The notes under the pieces: model-generated
Database searches by the model: none
Told to the model about the DNA's origin: nothing
The model's input: the letters and a program-made list of their open reading frames with translations, nothing else
Shown: piece by piece, positions 1 to 8,729 of the stretch
How positions within the stretch are numbered: position 1 is the first letter of the stretch
Layout of the letters: the number at the start of each line of letters is the position of its first letter
NCBI GenBank assembly: GCA_964615375.1
Contig: CAZTOW010000067.1
Coordinates: 1-45,711 of the forward strand
DNA from: CAZKWG01 sp964615375
GTDB lineage: Bacteria > Myxococcota_A > UBA796 > CAZKWG01
DNA length: 45,711 bases
Direction: 5' to 3'
Made by a program: the position numbers and the translations under genes

Positions 1-64
1 TTTTTGTCTAGGTTACATCGGAAATTCTTCCTGTCGTCAGGACATTCTGGGCTAAGGGTGCATC

Positions 65-600
65 ATGCCGCCCACCCTTCCCTGGTCCAGCTTCGATGCG
101 CTCGTGCTTGGAATCGGCGACGTCGACCGTGCTGCGATCCTCGCCGCCGATCGCAACGCCCAGCAGCTCCTGAGTCTGCGCAACTGGATCGTCGGGACCT
201 GGATCATCCACATCGAGCAGGATGGCGCGGATCGAGCCGCCTACGGGGCTCGGCTGTTGCCGCCCCCTCCGAGGCGCTGACCGCGGCGGGCCACCGGGGC
301 ATGTCCGCCCGGAACCTGGCCAACTTCAGGCTGGTCGCAGCGGAGTACCCGACCCTGAACCCGCGCACGCTGGGCGCGGAGGCGCTGGCGCTGCCGGAGA
401 GCGAGGGGATTTTGCAGGCGCCTGCAAAATCGCTCGCCGTCCCAGCGTCGGGCACGCTCCCATGGAGGGACGAACCCTGGATCGAGCGCCTGTGCCGAGA
501 GCTCACGTTCACCCATCTTGTCGAGTTCGCCCGTATCGAGGACCCGGTCGAGCGGGCCTTCTACGAGCTGCACTGCCTCCGGGAGGGCTGGGCGACACGT
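65..600 (+). pseudogene. DUF1016/YhcG-type nuclease N-terminal fragment, frameshifted and truncated
   Basis: Two frames together spell the N-terminal domain of the DUF1016 (YhcG, PDDEXK nuclease) family. Frame 2 from ATG 65 carries the hallmark LRNWIVGTWIIHIEQDG then DRAAYG. Frame 1, from about 275, continues with GMSARNLANFRLVAAEYP and later LTFTHLVEFARIEDPVERAFYE and LREGW, in the usual family order. The frames join if one C is restored to the C-run near 263-270, so a single-base deletion is the likely lesion, or a sequencing error in a homopolymer. Homology stops near 600, where an antisense antitoxin remnant begins, and the C-terminal nuclease domain is absent. Intact members are about 340-370 residues and act on DNA or in defence islands. 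This fragment should be non-functional. Confidence 0.7.
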
Positions 601-609
601 GGTCGCACG

Positions 610-965
610 CTACATGCTCCAGCTCCCGCGCGAGGACCAGCCGTCCCCAGGCTCCCAGGCGTCGCGCCAGGCACACGAAGACAGGGACGCGAGAGCTCTC
701 CATCTTCGCCCTCCGTCGGGGGGCCGGTCGCGTGCTCGACGCCCAGGTACACACCGGGCACGCCCCTGCGAAGCACCCCCGACGCCGCCGCACGGGCCAT
801 GGCGGGGTCCGAGACGCCCAGGTCATCAGCGACGTGCCGCCGATCCCGGCCCGCCGCCTGGCGGATGGTGTCGGCCGCAAAGCGGTGCTGAAGCAGAGGA
901 AATGCATACTCCCCCGCGTTGCGTTGACAAATACTCCGCACCAGGGCTCGAATGACCGCTGCCAT
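610..965 (-). pseudogene. AbiEi-type antitoxin remnant with internal deletion
   Basis: Reading leftwards from ATG 965, one frame gives a winged-helix segment (DDLGVSDPAMARAAASGVL, then GVYLG) typical of the N-terminus of AbiEi-type antitoxins. Near 715-725 the homology jumps to another frame with RRRAKMESSRVP and LARRLGAWG, which is the AbiEi C-terminal end. The middle of the protein (about 100 residues) is missing. Bases 641-713 align without gaps to 45341-45413 at the other end of the window, where a paralogue keeps the middle but lacks the N-terminus. Family role: AbiEi represses its own operon and neutralises the nucleotidyltransferase toxin AbiEii. No toxin gene is next to this remnant. 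The exact 3' limit is unclear because no matching stop is conserved. Confidence 0.6.
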
Positions 966-1119
966 ACTTTCACGCAGCGACCAGTCTGCACCCAACACTA
1001 CCCCCACGCGCGGAGCGCGACCCGGAGGCAGGCCGGCAACGCCGGCCGAACGCCGGAGGGTAGGAAAAAATGGTGGCGAGGCCGGGACGAGGGGCAGGTG
1101 TATTCGGCTGGTCGTCCGG

Positions 1120-1302
1120 GTGCGGTCGCGGCGGGAGGTTCGGGAGGTTGAAGCGGCCGAGGAGGTGCCGAGGGAGCGGCGGGCGGAGGTCTGGGCGCGG
1201 TGGCTGGCCGAGGGGCGGTACCGGAGCGGGGCGGAGATAGCGCGGGCGTGCGGGGTGAGCAGGGAGACGGTGTCGGCGGTGTTGAGGACCAGACCCTCGT
1301 GA
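1120..1302 (+). CDS. Small helix-turn-helix protein, possible remnant
   Basis: About 60 residues from a GTG start, charged at the N-terminus, ending in a helix-turn-helix-like segment (GAEIARACGVSRETVSAVL). The pattern resembles the DNA-binding half of transposase or resolvase helpers and small regulators. The open frame extends upstream to about 952, but that part has no protein-like character. There is no clear ribosome binding site at 1120, so the start is a guess. It lies between two pseudogenes and the large system locus, so it may be debris rather than an active gene. No specific family was recognised. Confidence 0.3.
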   Translation: MRSRREVREVEAAEEVPRERRAEVWARWLAEGRYRSGAEIARACGVSRETVSAVLRTRPS

Positions 1303-1568
1303 TCTCGGCAGGCAAGGCCGGCGGGCGGCTGGGCTTGGCGGAGGGATAACCATGAGATCGACCGGTGGGGTTACCTGCTCGACGTGTCGGGCAGGATCAA
1401 CGACCCTCCGATCAGTCGGTTCGGGGAGCTGGCGCTGGCGGCCTGGGCAGGGAAGTAGTGGGCGGGGTTCGCCGGACGGTTACGTGCCCGCACCTCAAAC
1501 CGATCAAGCCCAGACCCACGAACGTCGAAGCGGCGTGATGGAGGGGTATGCCTTGAGGCTGGGTGCGA
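1303..1568 (+). other. Gene-poor stretch with a decayed coding tail
   Basis: No convincing complete gene. One plus-strand frame (about 1345-1459) reads as a plausible protein tail (RWGYLLDVSGRINDPP, then FGELALAAWAGK and a TAG stop) but lacks a sensible start, so it is probably the end of a degraded gene. The stretch separates the flank from the stop codon of the large minus-strand gene at 1569. I see no strong terminator hairpin here. Confidence 0.35.
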
Positions 1569-4500
1569 TTATCCTACGCTCCCGCGCGGTGGGGGTTCTG
1601 TTGGGTGCTCTGAAAGTTGATGGACGCGCAGGAGCTGTGCCAGCGTCCTGGCCGCAGGACTGTCCGACTTCGCGGTCTCCCGGGCGCGAACTAGCCAGCG
1701 CCAGCACTCGCCCGCCTTCGGCGTTTCGGCAGGCAGGAGGTCGGGTGTCAGGTATGCTGTGGCGGCCCTCCGAAACTTCGAGACTCGCATGAGCAGCAGG
1801 CCGATCAGCTCCTTCCTGACCATGTTAACATCGACGGATTTCTCGGCGATCTCGCGATCCGCACGGCGTAGCGCGGCGAGTGCCACTGCGCGGAGGTCGG
1901 GCGACGCCAGGTACGGCAGGAGGTCTGCTGCGATCACCGCCGCCCGTTGAAGAATTAGCAACGATTCATCATCTTCAGCTAGAAACAATATGTCTTGAAG
2001 CTGCGGTTCGCCCTCATCTCCCGGAAACAGGCGCTCTCGAAGACGGATGATTTCTAACACGTCCGCATGCACGCTGGGAGGCACTGCACCGCTCGTGCTC
2101 TGACGTTCTAACAGGGCTCTAATTCCCCTGTTCAACATCGCTTTCGCCTGGCCGATCCCTTCTCTGGCTAGGAAGAGCCTCATGTGGAGTGCCTGCTCTT
2201 GTAGGAGGCGCTCGATGACGTCGGCGCCGTGGCGCAAAGGAAGACCTGGGCTGAGCGTGCCTTGAAGGCCCCCCAGCATCGTCACGATCGTCTCGAGCCC
2301 TAGCGGGTGCGCGGCATTGAGAACGGCTTCTGCTTCCAGCAACACCTGTTGGATAGCGTCGTGTTGCCTGGTGGCAAGACCTTCGATTGTCGTCTCGAGG
2401 CGGGCTGTACCCTCGTCGCGGAGGGGCCGGTCTCCCAGCCCCAGTTCAGTCAAGAGTTCGGGGGCGACGCCGTCGAGGAGTTGAGCCCACTCCTGCTGGC
2501 GGGTGAGGGCTTCTCTACACTCGCGGTCCAGCCTCCGAAGCCGTTGTATGGGAGCCCAAGGTGGCGTGCCGGACATGGGCGTCAGCGCTACGTCGATTGG
2601 TCCCAGCTCACCCTCGATTGTATGCGCCAGCGCAGGTCCCACCAGATGGATGGTCTCCGCTATCGTCGCCGCCAGTGCCCTACATTGACCGCGCAAGCGC
2701 TCAACAGTTGCCCGGCGTCTCCAAGGTTGCAGGCTTTCGAGCAATCCTGTGCGCCCGACTTGAAGGGCCGATAGCACGGCCCTCCCCGCCTCGTCTGTCG
2801 CCGAGAGCCCACGCGCGAGTGCGTCCGTCGCGCTGAGGAAGTGCGACGTGCCGTCCTCGACCCCCGACGCCAGGATCTGCTCGATCTCCGTGATCTCGTC
2901 GAGGAGCTCTGGAGGGGGTGGAACCCAGGCCTCGGCGATGAGCCAGCGAAGGCTCTCCGTTGCAGCCGTCGTGGCGGAGGCCAGGTTCAAGTCTGCGGTC
3001 GGGCGACCTGGCCGGATCGGCACGTCCCTCGCTTCCGCGTAGGCCAGGAGCCAGCTCACCGCGTTTCCAGCGTCCTCGAGCAACTGCGCGCGCCGTTGGG
3101 CATATCGCGCCTTGATGCGGCGCGCGACCACCAGCTCGTGCTCGTCGAGGAGCGGTCCACCGGGAGGCGCGTCGGGCACACGCTCCTCGAGAGCCTTAAG
3201 GGCGTGAAGGCCAGCGGAGAGGTTCGATTCGAGCGCCGTCGCTATCTCCGAACAGGCGCGCCACTCCGGGTCGTCCGGAGGAGCCTCGCGGCCGAGGGCG
3301 CGGAGAGGATCGATCTGACGCCGGACCACGTCACTCACGGTCCGCGCCGCGGCGACGAGCGCGCTTCCATCGGTTCCACGAACCTGCGGGCCGAGGGTCG
3401 ACAACGCACGCTCGACGAGCAGTCGAGACCGCGAGCGAGGGACGAGGCGACCAGCGAGGTCACCGAGACGACTGGCGTCGATCATCTCCAGAGCCTCGGC
3501 CAGGCCTTGCAGGTCAAACGCGCTCGCGTGGAGCCCCAGCTCATAGCTGAGACGTGCGAGCAGGCCTGGCTGCACGCCCTGTTCGCGGGCGCGCTCCCAG
3601 CGGCTGACCTCGTCGCTCCCTCGCGCTCTGAGCCATCCCGCGATCTCCGTCGCCCTCCGCTCATCGAGCCCGACCGTGACGAGGCAAGCCCGGTCGATCA
3701 GCCCTCGTCGCGACGGCAGACCTGTGATCTGCATCAGACCGGCGAGAGCGGGCTCATCGATGAGCGCCATCGCGACCTCCGGCCTCTGGAGGACGAGATC
3801 GAGAGCGGATGCCGCAGACATCGTTGACCGGGCGCTTCGCCGCTCAGCGCATGAACCCTGGCGTGCCTTGAGGAGCTCGGTCCACTGAACCAGCACGTCG
3901 GTCGGCGTGTCGAGGATTCGACCTGAGAGCGATGGGTTGGCGACGAGCTCCGAGATCGCGGCGCAGTCCTCGAGCGCCCGCTGCAGACCCGGAAGGCGCC
4001 GACGGATCTGGCCCAGACCAGCGGCGCCGTTGCTGCGAGAGTCGGTGAGCGCGGCCCTCAGGTCGCTCGCCACGCCCGAAGCGCTGGCGTTGGCGGGGCG
4101 GATCTCAACAGGGCTCCCGGTCGCCAGGAAGCTGGCCTCGCGGAGCAGCGACCACTCTCCCGCGCGGTCCTGCAGCCAGGCGTGGAGGCGGAGCTGTGGA
4201 GACGTGCTCACGGTGACCAGATCTCCGTTGTGCAAGGTGGGAACGCTGCATGGCGTCTTGCCCGTTCTCAGCCCGACGTGAAACACGTGTGGACGAAATC
4301 GAATGTCTGAACGTCTGACGGTGACGATGGCTTCACCGATCACCTCTCGTCCATCGCCCCTGACCACGAAGTCGAGAGCTGAACCCGCCGAGCCGTGGGG
4401 CTGGGATAGACTGACGTCGACGTCGACCCTTCCGCCTGTACGCCATCGGCGGATCCGCGGTCCCTGGAGGCCGCCGCGCAGTGGGTCGACGCTGCATTCG

Positions 4501-4910
4501 ATCTCCCCATAGATCGCGGCGGGCGGGACCTCGGCGACGATCAGGTCGTCTCGCCTCGCATCAGACTTTACATCCTGGCTTACGGGGGCGTCGCCGTCCC
4601 AGGTGGCGGCTCTGATGGCGACCTGCGTGTCCGGAGGGCACCGGACCAGCAGATCCGGCCCCGACAGGTCCATCGACACGCGAACGGTGTCGTCGAAGGC
4701 CCGCTCTGCGACGCCGTCGATGGACATGGTGAAGGTGCCTGCGCGAGGCGCCGGAACCAGCGCGCGCGCGCGGCCCGCCGCGATCCGGTAGAGAATCTCC
4801 TCGCTGCCCTTCAGCATGATCGGGAGCGTACAATTGGCGATAACGCCAAGTTCCACGCTGACCATCTCGTGCTCTGGATACCAGGCCCATCGAACCACCT
4901 GATCAGGCAT
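1569..4910 (-). CDS. Large protein of unknown function, divergent member of the system
   Basis: A protein of 1113 residues read from ATG 4910, with GAGG five bases upstream; longer N-terminal extensions would eat into the divergent promoter region. No known family was recognised. The first ~300 residues are rich in alternating hydrophobic residues (PDQVVRWAWYPEHEM start, many short beta-like runs), suggesting beta-sandwich domains. The remaining ~800 residues are leucine- and alanine-rich and look helical, like a repeat solenoid or scaffold. No signal peptide or membrane span is visible, so it is probably cytoplasmic. It is transcribed away from the plus-strand operon across a 93-base AT-rich gap, which suggests co-regulation. 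Its size and position argue that it belongs to the same system, perhaps as adaptor or sensor; that role is inference. Confidence 0.8.
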   Translation of the reverse strand: MPDQVVRWAWYPEHEMVSVELGVIANCTLPIMLKGSEEILYRIAAGRARALVPAPRAGTFTMSIDGVAERAFDDTVRVSMDLSGPDLLVRCPPDTQVAIRAATWDGDAPVSQDVKSDARRDDLIVAEVPPAAIYGEIECSVDPLRGGLQGPRIRRWRTGGRVDVDVSLSQPHGSAGSALDFVVRGDGREVIGEAIVTVRRSDIRFRPHVFHVGLRTGKTPCSVPTLHNGDLVTVSTSPQLRLHAWLQDRAGEWSLLREASFLATGSPVEIRPANASASGVASDLRAALTDSRSNGAAGLGQIRRRLPGLQRALEDCAAISELVANPSLSGRILDTPTDVLVQWTELLKARQGSCAERRSARSTMSAASALDLVLQRPEVAMALIDEPALAGLMQITGLPSRRGLIDRACLVTVGLDERRATEIAGWLRARGSDEVSRWERAREQGVQPGLLARLSYELGLHASAFDLQGLAEALEMIDASRLGDLAGRLVPRSRSRLLVERALSTLGPQVRGTDGSALVAAARTVSDVVRRQIDPLRALGREAPPDDPEWRACSEIATALESNLSAGLHALKALEERVPDAPPGGPLLDEHELVVARRIKARYAQRRAQLLEDAGNAVSWLLAYAEARDVPIRPGRPTADLNLASATTAATESLRWLIAEAWVPPPPELLDEITEIEQILASGVEDGTSHFLSATDALARGLSATDEAGRAVLSALQVGRTGLLESLQPWRRRATVERLRGQCRALAATIAETIHLVGPALAHTIEGELGPIDVALTPMSGTPPWAPIQRLRRLDRECREALTRQQEWAQLLDGVAPELLTELGLGDRPLRDEGTARLETTIEGLATRQHDAIQQVLLEAEAVLNAAHPLGLETIVTMLGGLQGTLSPGLPLRHGADVIERLLQEQALHMRLFLAREGIGQAKAMLNRGIRALLERQSTSGAVPPSVHADVLEIIRLRERLFPGDEGEPQLQDILFLAEDDESLLILQRAAVIAADLLPYLASPDLRAVALAALRRADREIAEKSVDVNMVRKELIGLLLMRVSKFRRAATAYLTPDLLPAETPKAGECWRWLVRARETAKSDSPAARTLAQLLRVHQLSEHPTEPPPRGSVG

Positions 4911-5003
4911 CCCTCGAACTCCACGGCCCCTGCACTTGAAGAGGAACCGAATTATGATAACATGCATTTTCTCCTTCAGACTGCCGCCATATGGAACCAT
5001 CGT
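4911..5003. promoter_or_regulatory. Divergent promoter region of the system locus
   Basis: This 93-base gap between divergent genes is markedly more AT-rich than its surroundings. ATTATGATAA at 4951-4960 reads as a TATGAT -10-like element on the plus strand and as TTATCATAAT on the minus strand, so it could serve both directions. No good -35 box at standard spacing was found. A segment around 4975-4993 (CAGACTGCCGCCATATG) resembles one upstream of the vWA gene at 21348, see the findings. Confidence 0.5.
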
Positions 5004-6299
5004 ATGCCCCAGACGCCACGCTCCTTGCTGTTTACCTGTCCGGCTTGTGCCAGGCAGAGCTGGGTTGCGCTCTCCTACTGTCCGTTCTGCGGGAAGGAAC
5101 AGCCCCACCAGTTCTTTGAACCAGTCGGTGCATCAAGGAAGATCAAGCTTCAGTTTCGAGCGTCCCTTCGCTCTATGACTCGTGACACTCCACTGCGGAT
5201 TTATCCAGTATTTGGCAGCCTGTGGGTCTTGAGTCATGGGCAGCGCGTCGTCGTGGATGGCGACTCCGGGGAGGTTGGCGCGCCGACATCGGGGGAACTC
5301 GGAACCGAATGCGAGATGGTGCCGGTGGGCCGATGGCTCATCGTGAGGCAGGCCGAGCAGCTGATGGGGTTGGCGGGCGCCTTCGTCGCGACCGGGGCGC
5401 GCGTGCAGGATCTTCAGCCGCTGCATGGCCTGCCCTTCAGCCCGCCACCCGCTCGCGGGGCGCGACGAGTGGCGGACTGCGCTGCGTCGAGCGCGCTCCG
5501 GCGGCCGGGCACCATCGCTCGGATGAGAGATCAGCTCCTCGTATTGCAGGAGCTCGGCAACGGGACAGAGCTGCTCGTGGCTGCGCTCGCCAGCGCTCCA
5601 GGCGGCGCCGTACCCTTCGCGACCCCAGATCAGCTCTGTCTGCTCGAGGGCAACGACTGGGTGTTCGACCGCGGGGCCGCAGCCGAACCGGATGTCCTGG
5701 TGCTCGTCTCCTGCTCACGTGGACGGGCCGTCGTGATCCGGCTGCTGCCGGGCGCCGCGGCGTTGCAGCTGAGCCGGGTGGTGACGCTGTCGAGATCGTC
5801 GCCGATTGTGCCCGGCGGGGTGGCCTGGTCGAACGCCGAGGGCCTGGTCGGCCTGATCAGCGGCCCGCAGGGAGGCCAGACCCTGGTTCACCTCGAACCC
5901 GGGCAGGTCTTCTCGGATCACGACCACGATCCCAGGCCCGTCAAGAGCGCGGTCCCGCTCGACCTGCTGATGCCGCTGAGGGGGAACCTCAGGGCCAGCT
6001 TGATGGGGCGGGGCGGCAGGCACTGGTACGACATCAGGCCCATGTTCGGCGCGACTTCCCAGCGCGCCGGCGCGCCGGCCCAGATCGAGACTCCGCTCGG
6101 CTGCTGGCCTGGTGGGATCATCTACCAGACGGACGAGCAGGCCCTCTGGGCCTCTTTTCCATGGGGAGATTTACCCCTTTATGGTGAGAGAGTGAGCGTG
6201 GTCCAATGTGCCCTGGAGTGGCCTCGGATCTGGCTGCTGATCGAGAGGGACCGCGGAGGGCTCGGCGTCATGTGCTTCGAGGAGGGTCTGCGCCCGTGA
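5004..6299 (+). CDS. Zinc-ribbon protein with beta-propeller-like body, first gene of plus operon
   Basis: A protein of 431 residues. The N-terminus holds a four-cysteine zinc ribbon (C12, C15, C26, C29 in CPAC and CPFCG). The rest is a series of beta-rich stretches with recurring hydrophobic strand pairs (for example SLWVLSHGQRVVVDGDSGEV, DQLCLLEGNDWVFDRG), which could form a propeller. No signal peptide or membrane span is present. ATG 5004 is the last start before the ribbon; ATG 4962 in the same frame is an alternative and neither has a clear ribosome site. The stop overlaps the start of the next gene (GTGA), indicating coupling. Zinc ribbons here and on the Hsp70-like protein suggest shared protein-protein or nucleic-acid contacts. 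The function is unknown. Confidence 0.8.
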   Translation: MPQTPRSLLFTCPACARQSWVALSYCPFCGKEQPHQFFEPVGASRKIKLQFRASLRSMTRDTPLRIYPVFGSLWVLSHGQRVVVDGDSGEVGAPTSGELGTECEMVPVGRWLIVRQAEQLMGLAGAFVATGARVQDLQPLHGLPFSPPPARGARRVADCAASSALRRPGTIARMRDQLLVLQELGNGTELLVAALASAPGGAVPFATPDQLCLLEGNDWVFDRGAAAEPDVLVLVSCSRGRAVVIRLLPGAAALQLSRVVTLSRSSPIVPGGVAWSNAEGLVGLISGPQGGQTLVHLEPGQVFSDHDHDPRPVKSAVPLDLLMPLRGNLRASLMGRGGRHWYDIRPMFGATSQRAGAPAQIETPLGCWPGGIIYQTDEQALWASFPWGDLPLYGERVSVVQCALEWPRIWLLIERDRGGLGVMCFEEGLRP

Positions 6300-8092
6300 T
6301 CGAGCGCCTGCTGTCACTCATGATCGCCGTCTGGTTCAGCGCGGGGGTCGCGTACGCGGCGCCGCTGACTGTCCTCGTGGATGGATCAGGGTCGATGCGA
6401 GGCTACGACGCGACGGGCGGGCTCGGCGCGCTCATCGCGGAGATTGACCGTGCCGCCTCGCGTTCGGGTTGGACCCCTGAGCCCAGCGTGTTCTCGTCGC
6501 GTCGCGGCGCGGCGATGCAGGTGACCCCCTATTCGGCGTGGTCTTCCGCTCCGACCTGGGGTTCGGAGACCCACCTGGATCAGGCCCTCGAGGTCGGGGC
6601 TCGAGGGGCCGGCGCGCTGATCCTGATCACGGACAACTTTCAGGATCCAGACAGCACCGGGCTGGCCGTCGCCTCGCACACGACCACGTTCTACGACATG
6701 ATCGGCAGCATGCCGATGGCCGAGGCGTGGCTTCTGCCGGAGCTGAGGCCCTTCCGAGGGAACGTCGAGCTCGCGGCCGGCGGCACGATCCCCCGCGACG
6801 CGGAGGGCGCGACGGAGCTCGAGGCGCTGGTGCGCCGGTCCACCGACGCCGCCTTCTACCCCGGCGGCGGGATCAGCGCGCCGCGCTGGCTCGCCTCCGA
6901 CCGGCTCTGGCTGGTCCCCTACGATGGGCTCCGCGGGCTGGCCGTCTACCTGTTCCTATTTGATGAAGGACAACGCTCAGAATTCGCGCGGCTTCGAAGC
7001 GAGCTGGAGAAGGAGAGCGGCGATCTCCGGCCGCTGCTCGTCCGGCCCCTGGGCGCGGACGCCATCACGCTGCGGCCCTCCGAGGTGGAGGCCCTTGACC
7101 CAAAGACTCTGGTGTGTATGAGCAAAGATCCCGTCACACCACCGCCTCCGAACCTGCGCCTCGAGCGAAGCGCCGACGGCAACCTGCTGGTGCCTGGTGA
7201 TGGCTTCAGCTACGATCCTCGAAGTGAGGGGGTCTTCGTCGCCGCGGTCGAGGTGGCCTCCACCGAGCAGCACGTGAGGGTCGGTGACCTGACCAGCTCA
7301 TGCGACTCAGGCGCCGTCCTCCGGGTCGAGCCGCTTGAGGTGCATGTCCCTGACGAGCTTCGCGGCGTCCTCCTCCCAGGCCAGTCCAACGGGCAGGTGG
7401 TGCCGCCGGTCCTGCTCGGCCAGCTCTCCGGTTCGGCCGCTGCAGGGCGCACGGTCGTCCTCGTCCTGAGGGTCCCCCCGCTGGTTGGGCCTGAGGTGCC
7501 GCCAGATGTGTTCGCTCAGCAGATACAGGCGCGCTTCAACGTGGTCATCGACCTGCCGCGTGGCTCGCTGGGATTGTCGGACGAGGTTCAGAACCGGTAC
7601 TTCACCCGCGATCCTACGGATCTCGCGCGCATCTTCAGCCCCGCCGATATCGTGCAGCACCTCGCTCCGGAGCGGGTGGAGGTGGTGCTCCCCGTGTACC
7701 TCCAGAGCGAGGTCATGACCCCGGCGGCGCTGCCGGCGTACGAGCCCCCGTGGCTCGCGATCGCGGTGGGCCTGGCGGTCGTCGTGGGACTGTGGCGCTA
7801 TCTCAGCCCCTTGGGGTTGAGGGGGTACATCGAGACCGACGGGGTGGCGGGAGGTCGGTACGTTCACCCTGTCCGGGTGGGAGGCGTGTTCGGTCCATCT
7901 GTGCTTGTGATCAAGGCCGGCGCCAACGAGGACCAGCTGCAAGTGCTTCGGGAGCGTTGGTGGCGGCGCGCGCTTCGAGTGCAGGACGCGAGCGGCGCGG
8001 GAGTGGTGCTCACGCGAGGCGGCCCCCGAGGCGAGGTGAGCGGGCACAAGGTCCAATGGATTCGCGAACATGAGGCTCGCGGTCGTTACTGA
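6296..8092 (+). CDS. Secreted/membrane-anchored vWA-domain protein
   Basis: A protein of 598 residues. It starts at GTG 6296, overlapping the previous stop by four bases, and this places a classic signal peptide at the N-terminus (hydrophobic run, then GVAYA cleavage site near residue 21). Immediately after it comes a von Willebrand A domain with an intact metal site, DGSGSM (D29, S31, S33), and ILITDN near residue 118. A single membrane span lies near residues 485-503 (WLAIAVGLAVVVGLW), followed by ~95 cytoplasmic residues. The predicted topology is a periplasmic vWA domain, one TM and a cytoplasmic tail. vWA domains bind partner proteins through a divalent metal. Beside a MotAB-like motor this suggests an envelope-side sensor or scaffold, which is inference. 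Confidence 0.88.
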   Translation: MIERLLSLMIAVWFSAGVAYAAPLTVLVDGSGSMRGYDATGGLGALIAEIDRAASRSGWTPEPSVFSSRRGAAMQVTPYSAWSSAPTWGSETHLDQALEVGARGAGALILITDNFQDPDSTGLAVASHTTTFYDMIGSMPMAEAWLLPELRPFRGNVELAAGGTIPRDAEGATELEALVRRSTDAAFYPGGGISAPRWLASDRLWLVPYDGLRGLAVYLFLFDEGQRSEFARLRSELEKESGDLRPLLVRPLGADAITLRPSEVEALDPKTLVCMSKDPVTPPPPNLRLERSADGNLLVPGDGFSYDPRSEGVFVAAVEVASTEQHVRVGDLTSSCDSGAVLRVEPLEVHVPDELRGVLLPGQSNGQVVPPVLLGQLSGSAAAGRTVVLVLRVPPLVGPEVPPDVFAQQIQARFNVVIDLPRGSLGLSDEVQNRYFTRDPTDLARIFSPADIVQHLAPERVEVVLPVYLQSEVMTPAALPAYEPPWLAIAVGLAVVVGLWRYLSPLGLRGYIETDGVAGGRYVHPVRVGGVFGPSVLVIKAGANEDQLQVLRERWWRRALRVQDASGAGVVLTRGGPRGEVSGHKVQWIREHEARGRY

Positions 8093-8104
8093 ATGGAGGT
8101 TGAG

Positions 8105-8725
8105 ATGGCGTATTTCGTCAACCTGTCGCCGCTTCGGGGCGTCGCGCTGAAGGTGCTGGCGCTGTTCGCGCTGCTCTGGGTCGGCGCGAGCGCGCATGCC
8201 CAGGATGGGCGGTGGCCAGCGACCGCCGAGCGTGGGGACGCCTCGGCGACCTCGGCCCGGTCCACAGAGCGCAGCGCGGAGGCAGCGCCTGCCTCGACGG
8301 CGCAGCGCACCGACGGGGCTCGGACCACGACCGCCCAGACCGCGGGCGTGGCGAGCACACAGCGCGCCTCTATCTACAATCCGTTTCCCGCGCTGGCCCA
8401 GTCCCCCTGGATGAAGGTGGTGGCCGTCGCGCTGCTGTTCCTCGTAGGCTACGCGCTGCCCGCCGCCTTCTTTCGCCCGGTCATGACCGGCTTCGGCTGG
8501 CGCCCGGGCCCGGCGGCGGCGTTCTGCCTCGGGCTGGGCTGCGCGGTGACGGTCCTGGGTTTCCTCGCGGTCATGGCCGAGCCGACCTACGACAACGGGC
8601 AGCCCGTGCCGTTCTACCTCCAGTCCGCGGCCTGGGGATGGGCGGCCATCTACGTTCTATTCTTCGTTGTGCTCATGATCGCCGCCGTCGCGACAGCGCG
8701 GGCCCGGCCACGTCTGGAGGGGTGA
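8105..8725 (+). CDS. Three-TM membrane protein with signal peptide
   Basis: A protein of 206 residues. ATG 8105 is preferred over the in-frame ATG 8093 because GGAGG sits just upstream of it. A signal peptide ends near residue 32 (ASAHA), followed by a ~60-residue Ala/Thr/Ser/Arg-rich linker expected in the periplasm. Three hydrophobic spans follow (about 99-122, 133-155 and 175-198), and the C-terminus is basic (RARPRLEG). No family was recognised. It sits between the vWA protein and the tubulin-like gene, with 12 and 4 bases to its neighbours, so it is surely in the same operon. It may anchor one of the cytoplasmic partners to the inner membrane; that is inference. Confidence 0.8.
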   Translation: MAYFVNLSPLRGVALKVLALFALLWVGASAHAQDGRWPATAERGDASATSARSTERSAEAAPASTAQRTDGARTTTAQTAGVASTQRASIYNPFPALAQSPWMKVVAVALLFLVGYALPAAFFRPVMTGFGWRPGPAAAFCLGLGCAVTVLGFLAVMAEPTYDNGQPVPFYLQSAAWGWAAIYVLFFVVLMIAAVATARARPRLEG

Positions 8726-8729
8726 AGCA

